DNA from: Chlorokybus atmophyticus
Lineage: Eukaryota > Streptophyta > Chlorokybophyceae > Chlorokybales > Chlorokybaceae
DNA length: 64,000 bases
Direction of reading: 5' to 3'
Assembly (NCBI GenBank): GCA_009103225.1
Contig: RHPI01000772.1
Coordinates: 351,538 to 415,537, forward strand
Below, piece by piece: positions 44,221 to 56,438 of the stretch. Within the stretch, counting starts at the first letter, position 1. Every line of letters begins with the position of its first letter. Under the pieces are notes generated by a model that was given only the letters and a program-made list of their open reading frames with translations, was not told the DNA's origin and ran no database searches. The position numbers and the translations under genes are program-made.

Positions 44221-45778
44221 AGACATTGCCTAAGTGTACCAATAGCTGCATTGATCGACTTCACCACTCCACTTACAACAATATATGTGAATGCTTGCTA
44301 ATGTAAAAATGCGCTGCATCCACCTGTATGGGCCCCTCTTTTATCAAATCATGAGACGTTAAGATGCAAGCAAAAGTGGTTGCGAGCAACTGAAAACAAA
44401 TTCAGTTAAGATTCGAGATATGGTGTACAATCATATGATAACTATAAGGCTTCTTACTGCACGAACACTTACAGCGCAAAATCGGCAAATGCAAGTACTT
44501 GGCTACATAAACGCCTATCAAACTCGTTTAAACAGTGTAACAGTATGCATCGCATAATGACATCACCTGATTTCATTTTACAGGATCCCGAGCCATACAA
44601 AGGAGTGTCATCCAAAATTTTATTGTGTCTATGCTTGCATATAAAACATCAGTGCATGAAATATGTATCATGGTATTACCTTTTCTGCACTTGCATTGAT
44701 CAGCGGCGTGAGGGGAGTGTGCAAGCGCTTTGATTATGAATTTTGAGCTTCGATTTGCACTTATATTCAAATTTTCAACATCACATACTATTACATATTT
44801 AATTGAATACACCACAACTGATTACAACTTAAAAAAAATCCTGCAAGATATTTGGTGCTATTTGGTGCAACAATAGTCTGTTCCGCAACAGTATCTACGT
44901 AACGGAGAGGTTGAACAATGCAGTTGCAATCACATATGACATTATGTAGTTTATTAACATCGTGAAGCAATTTTTGGTGTTGAATTGCTTCATAGTGTTT
45001 TTCATGCACTTGTATGGCATGTTAGCGTTGTACTCCATCAACTTGTCATTATACATGTAGAATTAATCAATGTCATGTGTTGTTCATAATGAATAAACAG
45101 CAACACATGATATGAAAAAATCTGATATGCATATAAGTCTAAAGATTACAATCATTGAAGTGATCCTCTATATGTTGTGCGTCCGCCAAAAATACAGGAA
45201 TAACCTACAATCATGTTTAAAATCACTTCAATCATGGCGTTAAGTTGTTGATTTGTTATGATATTGATATTTGTTACGCCATTGATATTGACAATGAAAC
45301 GCGATAAGTTGCTTTGAATGTATTAATGTAGCTTTTGGGCTAATGTGGCTGGGAGGTAGAACAAATCCTGAAACAAATCATGATACTCTTGACCTTTAAG
45401 TTGTTGAGATTATGAATGGCTTTGGTCATGTCCAATACTTCGATACCACGGGTATTCACGGGAGTCAATGTTCACAAAAGTGAATAATGCTGGTCATTGT
45501 TGTTCAACAGGTTACTTACATGCGTGAGCCAGCAGTTGCTTACACGGAGGGACGCCAACGGCACTCAGCGGATCGCTGTTTATCGCCCAACACAGATCCT
45601 GGAAATCCGCATCACCGCCTCGCTGCAAGATTTCGGGGCCACTGCCCCACTGGCCCATGTTCATGCACCCCGCAATTGAGATGAGCCACGGTTGAGTTGC
45701 AGTAAATCAGCGCAGCTGCGGCGGAGGCGGCGGCAAAGGAGGAGGAGCAGCAGAGGCAGGAGGACGCAAGAGGCAACC
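44221..45778. other. AT-rich intergenic DNA and upstream region of the next gene
   Basis: From 44220 to 45470 the DNA is AT-rich with no supported coding sequence. From 45510 to 45690 it becomes GC-rich, and an open plus frame (LTRRDANGTQRIAVYRPTQI) ends in a TGA at 45677-45679, before the accepted start. This may be 5' untranslated sequence or an unplaced exon. Confidence 0.4.
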
Positions 45779-46934
45779 ATGTTGGTGTCGGAGAGGCAGA
45801 GGATGCAGGGCGGTGGGGTGGCCGTAGAGGCGTCGCCCAGCACTCGCGGGACAAGCGTCCGCCGCACAGGCTGGGGGCCCGACCTCAGCGGCATCCGCCT
45901 AGGCAACAACCCCACCGTCATCACCACCGCTGCCGGTAAGCGTGACCACGAGCACAATCATGACGACAACATGCATGCCCAGAAGACTGTCTGCTTGAGC
46001 AATGCGATGTCACTGACTGTCGCACACTTGTCGTCATGACCAGGCTGGAACCTGGAAAGCACCTACGGGGATGAGTGGAAAGCGTCAGGCTTTCAGCTCA
46101 ACATTGGGTAAGTTAGAACAGGCGGCGTGCAGCATCGTAGTTGCGAGTGCAAGTGCGTTGGTGCGTGTAACCTTTGCGCATGTGTGTGTGATGCTGTGAC
46201 AGTGACAGCTGTTTGTATGCCTTTGTTTCATTCATGTCACTGACGTATGTCATGTGCATGTAAACTTGTTCAGGTATGAGGCTACACCTCGTTATTTCAA
46301 CGTGGGTGGCTCCCGCCTTCCTGTCAGTGTTGGTGCACGCATTAATTTGCTCGAGCCCGATATTGGTGCCCTAAAGGCATGGACGCCCGAGCTGTATGCA
46401 CAGGTGCGATGCTCTTCTTAACCAACCTGCAATGCATGGGTGCACTGCAGGATGGTATGCAACCTCTCAATCTGGCACTTCGTGCCCTGGCTTGGCGTAA
46501 TATGCAACCGCTTGTGCATATTCTGAATCACTGAATCAATAAATCCTCTACATGCTTTGCCCTATTTGACTTGGATACTGACATACGCGTGTACCTGTGT
46601 TTATGATAATCTATCAGACGGAGTACAAGCCCAACTGGAGGCACGCACAGGTATTACGTGAAGCAATAACTGCTATGCATGTAGAGTACTATTATGCACA
46701 AGCTGACAGTATATTTTGTATGCGCAGCCATTTGTGGGTGTCGGGGCGCGTGTTCGCATGCCATCCGATAAGGATTTCGCGGTGCAGCCACAACAGTACC
46801 TCACTGCGGGGGTGCAGTCTGAATATGCAAGGGGCTGGAAGGCCACGCTGCGCTATGCTGATGAGCTAGGCCGCTTTGACAACCTGCTCAAAACCAGCCC
46901 CACTGTTGAGATTGGCTGGGGGTACGATGTTTAA
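45779..46934 (+). CDS. Hypothetical protein, possibly beta-strand-rich
   Basis: Five exons join in frame: 45779-45935, 46044-46107, 46274-46403, 46618-46650 and 46728-46934, giving 196 residues from ATG 45779. All borders are GT..AG and coding density is good, so this is likely a real gene. I do not recognise the family. After a short Arg/Gln-rich start the protein reads as alternating strands: NNPTVITTAAGWNLESTYGD, FQLNIGYEATPRYFNVGG, LPVSVGARINLLEP, PFVGVGARVRMPSDKD, GWKATLRYADELG, and a C-terminal strand TVEIGWGYDV. Such alternation and an aromatic/hydrophobic last strand are seen in outer-membrane and envelope barrels, so a chloroplast or mitochondrial outer-membrane location is possible; this is inference only. 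More N-terminal sequence may lie in an upstream exon. Confidence 0.68.
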
Positions 46935-47054
46935 GGTTACAAACAGTGCAGCAAACAGGACGTGTGGGTAAGTTAGGTCAGTGTCATCTGGCTTCTGTCC
47001 CAACTGTATAGGTAACATAACTGCTTGTATATTTTGTATCGCACTACTTGCACA

Positions 47055-47059
47055 TGTAA
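47055..47059 (+). terminator. Putative polyadenylation signal TGTAA of the hypothetical gene
   Basis: TGTAA lies 121 bases after the stop codon at 46934, as expected for a chlorophyte 3' end. Confidence 0.45.
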
Positions 47060-48926
47060 GTGGGTTACGGCTGGTTTGAATGTGCACGCTGCACATGGTG
47101 TAATGCACGATGTACACTTGACCACGAGTTGAATGTTGGCAGATATGTTTCTGGTATGGCTGTTGTGCACGTTGTTTGTACAACGCTGTCAGTGCACATT
47201 ACGCACGTGAATGCGCAATGATATGCACGCATTCAACTACGAGGCAGTGAGTGTAGCAGAGCGTGCAGCAAGCTGAAGCCAGTGTTGAAATGTTCTGTCG
47301 ATTCTGTAGGCAAGCTAGCCAATCTAAACATGTAAAACACTTCTTGCATGTAGACACCATAATAGAGACATCCACCCACCCGCAATGACAATGCATCAAC
47401 ATGACAACCCCGCAACAGCCCATCGCAATGGTAGAAACTCTACCTTGCCACAGACGAATGGTAACAAGCGATTATGATACACTACGCATGTTTCTCTCCC
47501 AACTCTTGTAAACTTCTTGCCAATTGTGCATGTACTGTTTCAATCTTTCGAATGCACCATGCAGTTCTGCATCAATAACCATTCCCAGTGTGACAAGTGG
47601 TGAAGAAACTTTAGAAAACCCTGAGTGCTTCATGCACAATAAGCGGAAATAAAAGGTTTTCCAAAAGTAGTCCGCATAGTGCAAATCTTAGCCATATGTG
47701 CTACCGAAGGAAACTGATTTGATTAAATAATAAGATGTGCCACACATGCAATAAGCCACATTTGGATACATTACATGTAGAGTATATACAATTGCACATA
47801 TTACTTTCACAAGAGTTGCTAAAAGCAAACTCCCAAAGCGGAAAGGGGCCATGCAAGTTGCACGCTCACAACTATGCACAGCCAATAATAACTGCAATAT
47901 TAGATGGGGGCCAAGTAGAGCTTTTACTCAACTATAACGACGGACATTGTGAACATTGCTTGTTAGTCGGCTTGCACCTAATCTGTGGCCCTTTCATTCT
48001 ACCATTTACATCAGCATGAAAAGATAATACATCATTAGAACACTACTAGCGATGTATATACAAGCATTTGTGGGATGGTATGATGTAACAGCAAGTGACA
48101 TTGCATTGCAGCAAAGTAACAGTGCATCATATGTTGATGCTGGCTGCTACGTGTCTACGATAAGTTCATAACCACGCGGATACATTGTGGTGATAATTGG
48201 GGTAGCGTAGCGTAATGAAGTTATGGATGGTAGAACTTGGTGGTCAAGCATTATACGCTTGGCATAGGGTGTTTATCATGAATTCCTATACCCTAAGCAT
48301 ATTGTGGAGTTAAGTGATGTTATGCATGGTGACGCTTTAACATACATGTTGCAACATGCGTGGCGCACATACTGTGCATGCTGCATTAACCTTTTGGAGT
48401 TGTATGGGTATAGATCGTGGCATGTCATGCACAAACATGCGCGGCGCATGTTTGTAACAAGCAGAGATGCATAGCAAGCAGAGCAGGCACAACAAGCGGA
48501 GGAGATTAATATATATAACACCCAGGGCCACCTTCTTACTAGCATAAGTGATGCTTTGTGATGTGCAATGCAATGTTGTAGGGCAGGCAGTTGGCAGCAG
48601 CAGGTAGCAATGGCTCAATCAACCAACCTGATGATACAAGGCAAGGAGTTTGGGATTGAGCGTGGATAGGACAAGTAAAATTGGAGTGGTGTTGTGCTGT
48701 GCTATGACCTAATCCACTGCCCCCCGCCCCCGCCACGGCGTCAACATCTACAGCGCCGCCAGCAGCGACAGAACTGCAATGGTCTTACCGCATATGACTT
48801 TAATCTTTGGGCCGGCAGTGTAACCAATACGTGTACATTAGTACAATACACTACTGATACCAGTGGCTCGCTAGCTTTGCTTGTTCGTAACCAGTGTTGT
48901 AACTTTTCATCATTCGTGTCCATCAT
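47060..48926. other. Intergenic region with a diverged dispersed repeat
   Basis: No gene supported. 48562-48710 resembles 9212-9400 in the same orientation, sharing ATGTGCAATGCAATG, GAGCGTGGA and GTGGTGTTGTG. In each case the repeat lies a few hundred bases from a copy of the CGTCGC-ended DNA element. Confidence 0.45.
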
Positions 48927-49753
48927 CGTCGCAAAATGTTACCCCTGACGGCCGACTAAAAATATAGGACGATCGTGGGTCTGACAATACTCAGTCAGAT
49001 TGTCGTTGCTCAGTCTGTCGGCAATCTTGATACAGGGGCCTGAGCACAACGGCCGTTACCATCAGTCGACGACCGTCTGCATAAAGGGACTAACTCTAAC
49101 TAACAGGTATGTGTAAGGACAGTAGGTGTTGTAAGGATCAAGCGATAGGGACTTAACCTAACTGACAAGTAATTAACCGGTAACTAATAGTTATGCACCG
49201 GCCACCGTACATTAACTGATTGGAACTGACAGGTATCTCATGGTACCCGCCGTTACTGAAGGGTACCTTCAAAGGTACTTGTTGGGTACCGTTCAGTCAT
49301 GATTAGATACCTTACATGAGTGTCGTCATTGATGATGAAATAATTTGTTACATGTGTTGCAAGTCATACTAGGAGTATTCCACAACATGAACTATTATGA
49401 GCGGCTACTACTACCACTACTACCACCCTAATTCAAGGCCTTATACTAAGCCGCCGCTCCTGCGCTCCACCTCCGCCGCCGCTCCTGCAAGCACAAGTCA
49501 ATCACACCAGCGCCATTAACAGCAACATACACACCAATGCTCACATTGTGACAACTTACATACACATGATGTTGCTTGCCATATACTGCCGCCGCCGCCT
49601 GGCCTGGCCTAGCCTAGCCTAGCCTAGCCTAGCCTAGCCTGGCCTGGCCTGGCCTAGCCGCTCTGAGATAAGAAGGGTGGTTAGGCTGCATGCGCTGTTG
49701 CGCATAATATAACGTTACAGCACCAAGCAAACTTGCTTACTGTTAGCCATTGC

Positions 49754-49784
<31 letters not shown>

Positions 49785-50484
49785 ATCACCGCGGTCGCCG
49801 CCACTGCACAACTCAACTGTATAACTTGTTTGAAGCCGTTGAGCGTTTAAACCTTGGGCAATTAAAGTGATTTAAACGCGTTGTTACAATGGCACCATCT
49901 AACCATGAAAATGCTACGATGGTGCTATTGTAATAATGGGATTTTCGTCACCATTTGTATAGTACGATAGTTGCATGTGCCATCGTTCCGCATTGCTTGC
50001 CGGCAATAAAGGACGAGCGGTCACAATAATTGTCATAGTCGGTAAGTCGCCGCCGCACCAACGGATGACTGGTGGTCTGCTCTCATTTGTCGACAAGCGG
50101 GCAGGTCACGGAATAGGGATTGACAGTGATTGGCTTGCCATGGTAGGCAAGCCGCCGCGCATACGGTAAGATGGTTATGGTACGACAGGCAACCGACCGT
50201 TGCACAAAATGACCAAAAGGTGACTGTCTGCTATGCTAAATAGGTCGCTATCGAACAAAACAGACGACCGGCTGTTACTTGAAGATGCGGTGACGTCATG
50301 TTCAAATCATCGCAGGCAGGCTTTTGCGTGTAGCTATTGGCCGACCGCTGGCCGTTATTAAATGTTGCTGAGTAGCACCGGCCGTCCTGTAAGTCCCTTC
50401 ATGGACCAGTCCGTTAAGTCAGGCAGAGTTAAGTTCCCGTCAGTCCCTCAGTCCCTGGATAGTCATCGTGTAAAATTTGCAACG
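48927..50484 (-). mobile_element. Non-autonomous DNA-transposon-like element, copy 2 (inverted)
   Basis: It starts CGTCGCAAAATGTTACCCC and ends with the reverse of CGTTGCAAATTTTACAC, so it is the copy-1 element turned round. The internal order is mirrored: GGTACC words (49250-49320), CCTGG/CCTAG array (49595-49665), CCG run (49757-49785), the GCGTTTAAA hairpin (49844-49881), then CGGCCG-type palindromes, and GTCAGTCCCTCAGTCCCT near the end. Length is 1558 bases, and AT flanks both ends, a possible 2-bp duplication. No transposase frame is present. Confidence 0.6.
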
Positions 50485-50636
50485 ATGTACACCGGAGATG
50501 TCCCTTTCCACTGTGTATCCTCAATAAGGGGGTACACATTTGCCTTCACCTTTGTGTTCAGAAATAAGCACAAAACTTCCACACCGTTTCTCAGCCAGAC
50601 TTTAATATCAGAACAGCTCTATCATAGTAGCACTCG

Positions 50637-51010
50637 ACCCCGCGCAGCCCAACAAGGCACCGCAAATGTGGCACATCAAGCTCACTAAGGAGCTAGAAGC
50701 ACTCGGCTTATTCGCATCCTCTGCAAATCCTGGGCTCTTCATCCATGCAAACAAGATCAATCTGCTCTTGTATGTGGATGGCATCACCATCGCAAACCGG
50801 CATGTGCACCTTATGTAGGACACACAACTTGCAAGGCTTGGTCCGAGCAAGCTTTGAAAATGGTTGTTGTAGATTCTACAACCATTTTCAGTCCATGATC
50901 CTGGAGCGGCCAAGTGATTCCTTGGCATGGTGATTGATTGCAATAGGGCGGCTCACACGACTAAGAGCGGTCAGGAGCAGACGGTTGGAAACCTTATCAT
51001 CAAGTTTTGG
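50637..51010 (+). pseudogene. Copia reverse-transcriptase fragment
   Basis: APQMWHIKLTKELEALG and the following residues match the RT end of the copia element at 39730-40000, including LLLYVDGITIANRHVHL. The active site (YVDG) is altered. A 36-base insertion-like palindrome (50855-50890, arms of 13 bases) interrupts the frame. Stops and shifts follow. It is an old fragment of the same or a sister family. Confidence 0.85.
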
Positions 51011-52690
51011 AAAAAGCCTACCTCGCGCATGATGTGATACACATCGTCTCGCAAGGCGTCCATGTCGTGTCGAGCCGCCCTTTCACTCCCAAGTGCGCAC
51101 CGCAGTAGGTGCGTGCCATGCGGTGTGATCTTTACACCGCAGTGCGAACATTTGTTTTTATCGGGTGTGCGCAAAATTATGCGATACACATCTGCTGAAA
51201 ATCGCAACAATGAGAACAACGGCAGCCCTGACAACCACGCACCAGCCTCAACACATGATGCTAAAAGTCATCGTGCTCTCTCATCAACAAAAGCCCCAAG
51301 CCCACTCTCATACAACTCCACTGTTGCGGTGTTTTTTGCGGCGCTGACAACGTTCATCTGTAGCTTGCATATACGTGCCTCCGAGCGCGGCATCGCCATA
51401 AACGGGGGGAATGCGGCGCGCCACTTGCGGCAGCAAGCAACAGATTGATCGTAACTCTTGCAGGCACCGAAGGGGGCCAGTCTCCACCTCGTCCAATGCC
51501 AATACGAACACCTCGTCCGGCGGTGAAATGAAATGGCGCCGCTGCGACGCTATTGCGGCCCAACCACTACCAGTCATAAATAGTGACAAACGCTGCTGGT
51601 GCGTGCGCTATACTCCGCAACCCAACTGCACCTACTGCCACGGGTACAGTTACCTGTGCTGTGATCTTTGTGATTCGCGCGTCTGAGCCTGACCACATTG
51701 GTATGCAGCAGCTGTCGCAATGCATATTGTGTGCGCCCGTTCAAACCTTCTAGATCCCGGATCCCAGGTCATTAACTTGGTTCAGGTTGAAGACACTTGG
51801 TTGAATTGCGTGTGGAATGCCGATGATAGCGGAACTATATGCGATAGGTACGCCGATTTGACAACCACACACCGCGGTAGCAGTGGTGCGGCCACTTGTG
51901 CGTCTTCCAACACCCGCAGTTCCGGTAGAACTGCGGCACGCTCTGCCAACGTAAATGCACAGTGGTCCTGTACAAAGCAGTCACTCCCCAACGGCACTCT
52001 AGCGCTATCACCCCGTCACCGCAACTTGCGCCGTTAATCGGCGCACGTTTTCCGCGAAGATCACCAACTGCAATGCTGCTTCGTCCGCGCTGTAGATTAC
52101 CAATTTTGGCATGGCCATCTTCAAGCCCACTGCCGCCATAGCCTTAGTGAGCGCACATGCTGTTTTTGACGCCTCTGCGGCTGGGCCCATTAACAATGTG
52201 TCGTGCGCGAACGCCGCCGCACGCACGTGATAAAAGCACGCTCGATAACGTGCGTGTGCACCAGTGCGTAAAAAAGTCCTGCCAGTGGGTCACCCTGCCG
52301 CAGCCGCTGTCTCGTGCCCGTTCCTGACGTGATAGGGACCACCTTATTCTCGCACCTGATATAAAGTATTATCACAGCAGGGATGCAGTGCCATATGTAT
52401 ATACTACAAGCGGACGATTGGGATGCATGCAGCGCAAATGGTAAATTGCGCAAATCCCTGAAGATTGATGTGCAGTCCACAGCGTTTCCGTAAAAACTGA
52501 CTTGGTGATGGAAGAGGCGTTTAGAGTGCCCTACCACTCTTGAGGGGCGGGGAGGCCCACTCCGTCGTAGAAGAGGAGCAACATTCCTCGGGAGGCAGTC
52601 ACGCACCTGTTGAAATTGTGCTTGCGCCCGAGAGGGTGTCGTCACTTGTAGCACGCAGCAAGGGTGTCGACGCAATAGAAAGTTCTAGTT
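50965..52690 (-). pseudogene. LINE-type non-LTR retrotransposon fragment A
   Basis: On the minus strand, from high to low coordinates: an RT piece with TRQRLRQGDPLAGLFYALVH (near 52310-52260); FAHDTLLMGPAAEASKTACA (near 52210), where the expected FADD is FAHD; a linker; and a C-terminal zinc motif CSHCGVKITPHGTHLLRC (51155-51100) followed by RAARHDMDALRD. This order fits the 3' half of a LINE. Frameshifts and the altered active site show it is dead. The 5' part is missing or unrecognised. The clade was not determined. Confidence 0.75.
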
Positions 52691-52974
52691 GAGGTGCTTC
52701 ATGTGTCGTGGACAACTAAGAACCCGGCTGACGCCCAGGCGCGCCAGTTTTTGCGTGAGGCGCTAAAAAAGTGCAGCACCTTGCCATCAGCACCGCGGAT
52801 GCGAGGGTGGAGGAAGAGGTGCTGTTTTTTAGCATTTCATCAGAAGAACAGGGGGTCGGGGGGAAGGAGGGGTGAATCTCCTGCTAGCCTGTGGAGAAGA
52901 TACAACGCCGGTGCAGAGGGGGGGGGGATGGGGAGGCCGGGGGAGGCCATGAGGGCTGCTCCGTTGGGGAGCTA

Positions 52975-55150
52975 GTGAATGGTGCGAGCAGGGGCGTTTT
53001 CTTTAGGGTATATATACTCGCAGCCCCAGAGATTTAAGACGTGGTGTCCAAGATCCTTCCAAGTGGCCCACATGGATCAATCAAGCAACGGGCCCATTTG
53101 GCCAGTAACGCAAATGTCTACCATTTATAATCGTGCACACCGAGGCCGCCATGCTGAGGCTGTCGACCTGTATGCCAGTTCACCAATTCTCTAGATGCAT
53201 GAGACGTTCGTTTCCACAAGGCGGACAATGGAGGTGATGACGCTCAGAGTAGAAGCTAAGGGGGCGAGTACTGCTGCTAGATGCCACATGCACGCAAGCA
53301 CTCCGTCTGAGATGAGATGAGCGCTCGCCTCATAAGCTTGAGCGGCTGACGGGACTAGTGTTGCAGCCATCTCTGTATGGTGGAGGTGACTTGCTCAAAG
53401 AGTTGGCCTTGCTAGAGAGACAACCTTATGAGTACCCGCATGATCTTCACGGCCTCGTGTGGTGGAAGCCATCGAAGGCTTCAATCCTAGAGGTTGTCAA
53501 CGTGAGGTCTCAACGGAATGCCAACTGTTTTTTCAAGGTTAAGTTGGGAATCCGAAGTCAGGCAGTATATAGAGAAACATGAGTGAAGGCCCGCAAATGC
53601 TGCAATGAGCGTGATGTAGACTCTGGTCTCATTTGCGTAGCCGGTGTAGCGAACCTCCGTATCCTTAGCTGGGCCGTCGGGGGGGGGGGGGGGGGGNGGA
53701 AAGGAGTGAATGAGCGCGCCCAAGGCTTCAGTAGCAAGAATGAACAAGGACGGGGATAATGGGCAGCCTTGGCGGACACTGCGCAAAAGGCAGAAAGAGC
53801 GGGAGAGAACTTTTTTGGGGAACTCATGATGTTCACTCGGCTGTAACCCCACCATTGAGCATACGCACCCCACTCCATCAATCTAGCGGGGAAGCCCAAG
53901 CAGAGAAGGAGGGCTTGTCGATGAAGTCGCAATCTGAACAATCCAAGGCTTTCTGAAAGTCAAGGAGTAAGAGAGCCCCAGATTGTTTCGAGGCTTCCAA
54001 GCCATCACATTAAGGGCCGCGAGTATGTTGCCTAAGATGTAATGATGGGGGGCAAAGCCCGCATGAGCGTGGTGGATGCAAGTGGGAAAGGGGCGAACTC
54101 GAGTGGCGAAGGCTTCAGCCAAAATTTTAAAGTGGACGGTGAGTAGAGGGATGGGGCGCCAGTTCTTGAGATTGCCGCAATCAAACTTTTTATATATAAG
54201 TACTATCACTCCTGCTCGTTGCGTGTCCTCAAGAGTATGGAGATACAACACATGCTGGTGAAGTAACATGGCCCAAGCAGCGGCAAAAAGTGTTGCCAGA
54301 AGGCAGAGAGGCCATCCTCATCAGGCAATTTGTGAGGGGACATAGCAAAGACTGCTGCTTGAAGTTCCTTAGCCGAAAGGGTTTGCTCTAGTGCTTCCGC
54401 GTCTTGTGTAGAGACGTGGGGTGTGAGGGCTACTAGGCATTGCTCCGTGGCTTGGCGAATGGCTGCAGTGTTGCGAGCTTCGGGGGAAATGAGTCATGTG
54501 TAATATGTGGCTGCCTTTCGCCCATCTCTTTCGAGTCCGTTTTCGGAGGTGAGAGAGTGGTGTCACCTTGAGAGATGTAGTGCATGTGGTTGGGAGAGCA
54601 CGGGGCCTGGCTGGACTTGAAGAAAACGAGGTCATACGCTCGCCTTCAAGACTCCATCTGATGGCGCGGCGAACTGCAAAATGCTGCAAGGCGACACCGT
54701 GTTCCTGCTGCAGCCGAATGATTAACTTCGCATGCTCTTCAAGCAACGAAGAGTTCAAGGAGCGCGATGAGAGATGCTCCTCCACAGACTCCAAGATACG
54801 ATATACCTGAGAGAGGCAAGCTTAAAGGTTTTAATGCGTGCTCGTTGTATGATGTGTGGGCGAGCAGCTGCAGCATTGCAGGAGAGCATGCTTTCAAGTC
54901 AGTCAATGTGAGAGGAGGGAGGTAGTGGGGTTGGTGAGGAGCTGACTTCCCACACATCCTCTACCTCCGCAACAAATTGTAGATTATAAACAAGTAGGGG
55001 GTCAACCTTCCAAAGATTTCCCCCATGGCTTGAGGTATGGGCTGACAAGAGTTCAAAAAAGGTGGGCTTGTGGTTGGATGACCACTCAAAGGTAATGATA
55101 GGAGCCTCTTTCCACAAGGACAGCAGATCTCTAGAGACGTAGAATTCATC
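52975..55150 (-). pseudogene. L1-like LINE fragment B, interrupted by poly-G and N
   Basis: On the minus strand: an endonuclease-end piece (ITFEWSSNHKPTFFELLSAH, near 55090); a linker with QHFAVRRAIRWSLEGERMTS (near 54690-54630); RT blocks GVIVLIYKKFDCGNLKNWRP and LLTVHFKILAEAFATRVRP (near 54220-54080); SVRQGCPLSPSLFILATEAL (near 53770-53720); then a poly-G run with an N at 53697; and YTGYANETRVYI (near 53640), where YADD has become YANE. Block order and wording fit the L1/Tx1 side. Frameshifts are many. The 3' end is not clear. Confidence 0.75.
53679..53696. repeat. Poly-G tract ending at an N inside LINE fragment B
   Basis: Eighteen G residues followed by N at 53697. It falls between two conserved RT blocks, so the N may hide missing coding sequence. 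Confidence 0.95.
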
Positions 55151-55386
55151 AAAGTGAGGCGAGCAAGACGGTGAGCATCTCTTGTTCGCCTGTTGTGTCG
55201 GGTTAGGCGTTTACGACATCACACACGAGGGCTGAACCTTCTCGAGGTTGTGGTTGTTGTTTGCAGATGGTGGACGCCAAAGCGATGTTGTTGGTGTACC
55301 CAAGGCCAAGGCTGTTGCGAGCAGCCGTGTTCAGCAAGCCACCTACGTAGGTACATTGCTCAGAGGGCCTTCACACAATACCAAGG

Positions 55387-55418
<32 letters not shown>

Positions 55419-56438
55419 GTATTCCCCTGTTAAGTAAGAGCTATGAGTGCTACTATCATGAGTGATAGCAGACGCTGTGTCATGCCTATTGTCCGCGCAT
55501 ACCAGCTTTCATCGAGCATGCCTACATCGAAACCATCGCCCGGCCTACTAGCATACCAACTTGCGCGCGTCGCTGACCAGTAGCTAGGTTATGCCTTTAG
55601 AGTAGCTCATGACCATAGCCTACATAGGCACCGCGCGTAGCTGTTTAGTTGTGAGTTTAATTATAAGTAGTGTTCTATATCGAGTGGGGCTTGCCTGTGG
55701 AAATAGCCTCGATATGACCGTTAGCTTATGTTCTGAACAATCATGATTTGACCTGTATAAGTAGTCATGGTGTTCACCGGATCAGCAAGTGACACTGTGA
55801 GTGAGAAAGCTAAGAGCTTCAAAAGCGACTTGAACTATGAACACACCGTCCCGATTATCAAAAAATCCCTCACCGTATAAGAGCTTATGCCTGCTCGTGT
55901 GCATCGTGCCTGTTATTGCTGTGAGCTTGGTGTGCCTGGTTGCAGTGTGATTGTTGGCATCAATTAGGGCATAATATCCACGTGTTGCTTGCTCATTCAC
56001 CTCACTTAACAGTGTAACACATTCTGCTCATGCAAAGAACTGTGTAAACAGCACTACCTATATTAGTGGCTTGTTGAATCACAGTGTCACCCTCTGTGCT
56101 CAAGTGAGTGCGTCGCATTCTGCATCAGATAGTGCAATCTGTATCTGGGGACACATCCCCGTGCATTTGTTTTCATTGTCATCACATAGTGCACACACAA
56201 GCACTAGTGTGGTGAGTGGTAGCGGCATCAAGACAGGCAGTGGAGCACGAACACTCTACCCTGCATACACTTTCACCTGTGGACTAGCTGTACGAGCACG
56301 CCCACCCCGTTCTCTCCAACAGACGAGGGTGACCGCAGCTGGAGCTCAACCTTCAATCTCACTCACGAGCGGACCAGTGACGGGAGCAACGATCGCAGCA
56401 GCAGAGGCTCTCGTTCTGTCTCTTGCGTCACTCCGTTC
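55151..56438. other. Intergenic / retroelement leader
   Basis: Contains a (GT)n tract at 55392-55418 and otherwise no recognisable gene. The part after 55800 may be the leader or LTR of the gag-bearing element that follows, but no LTR ends could be fixed. Confidence 0.4.
55392..55418. repeat. (GT)n microsatellite
   Basis: A 27-base uninterrupted GT tract. Confidence 0.95.
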
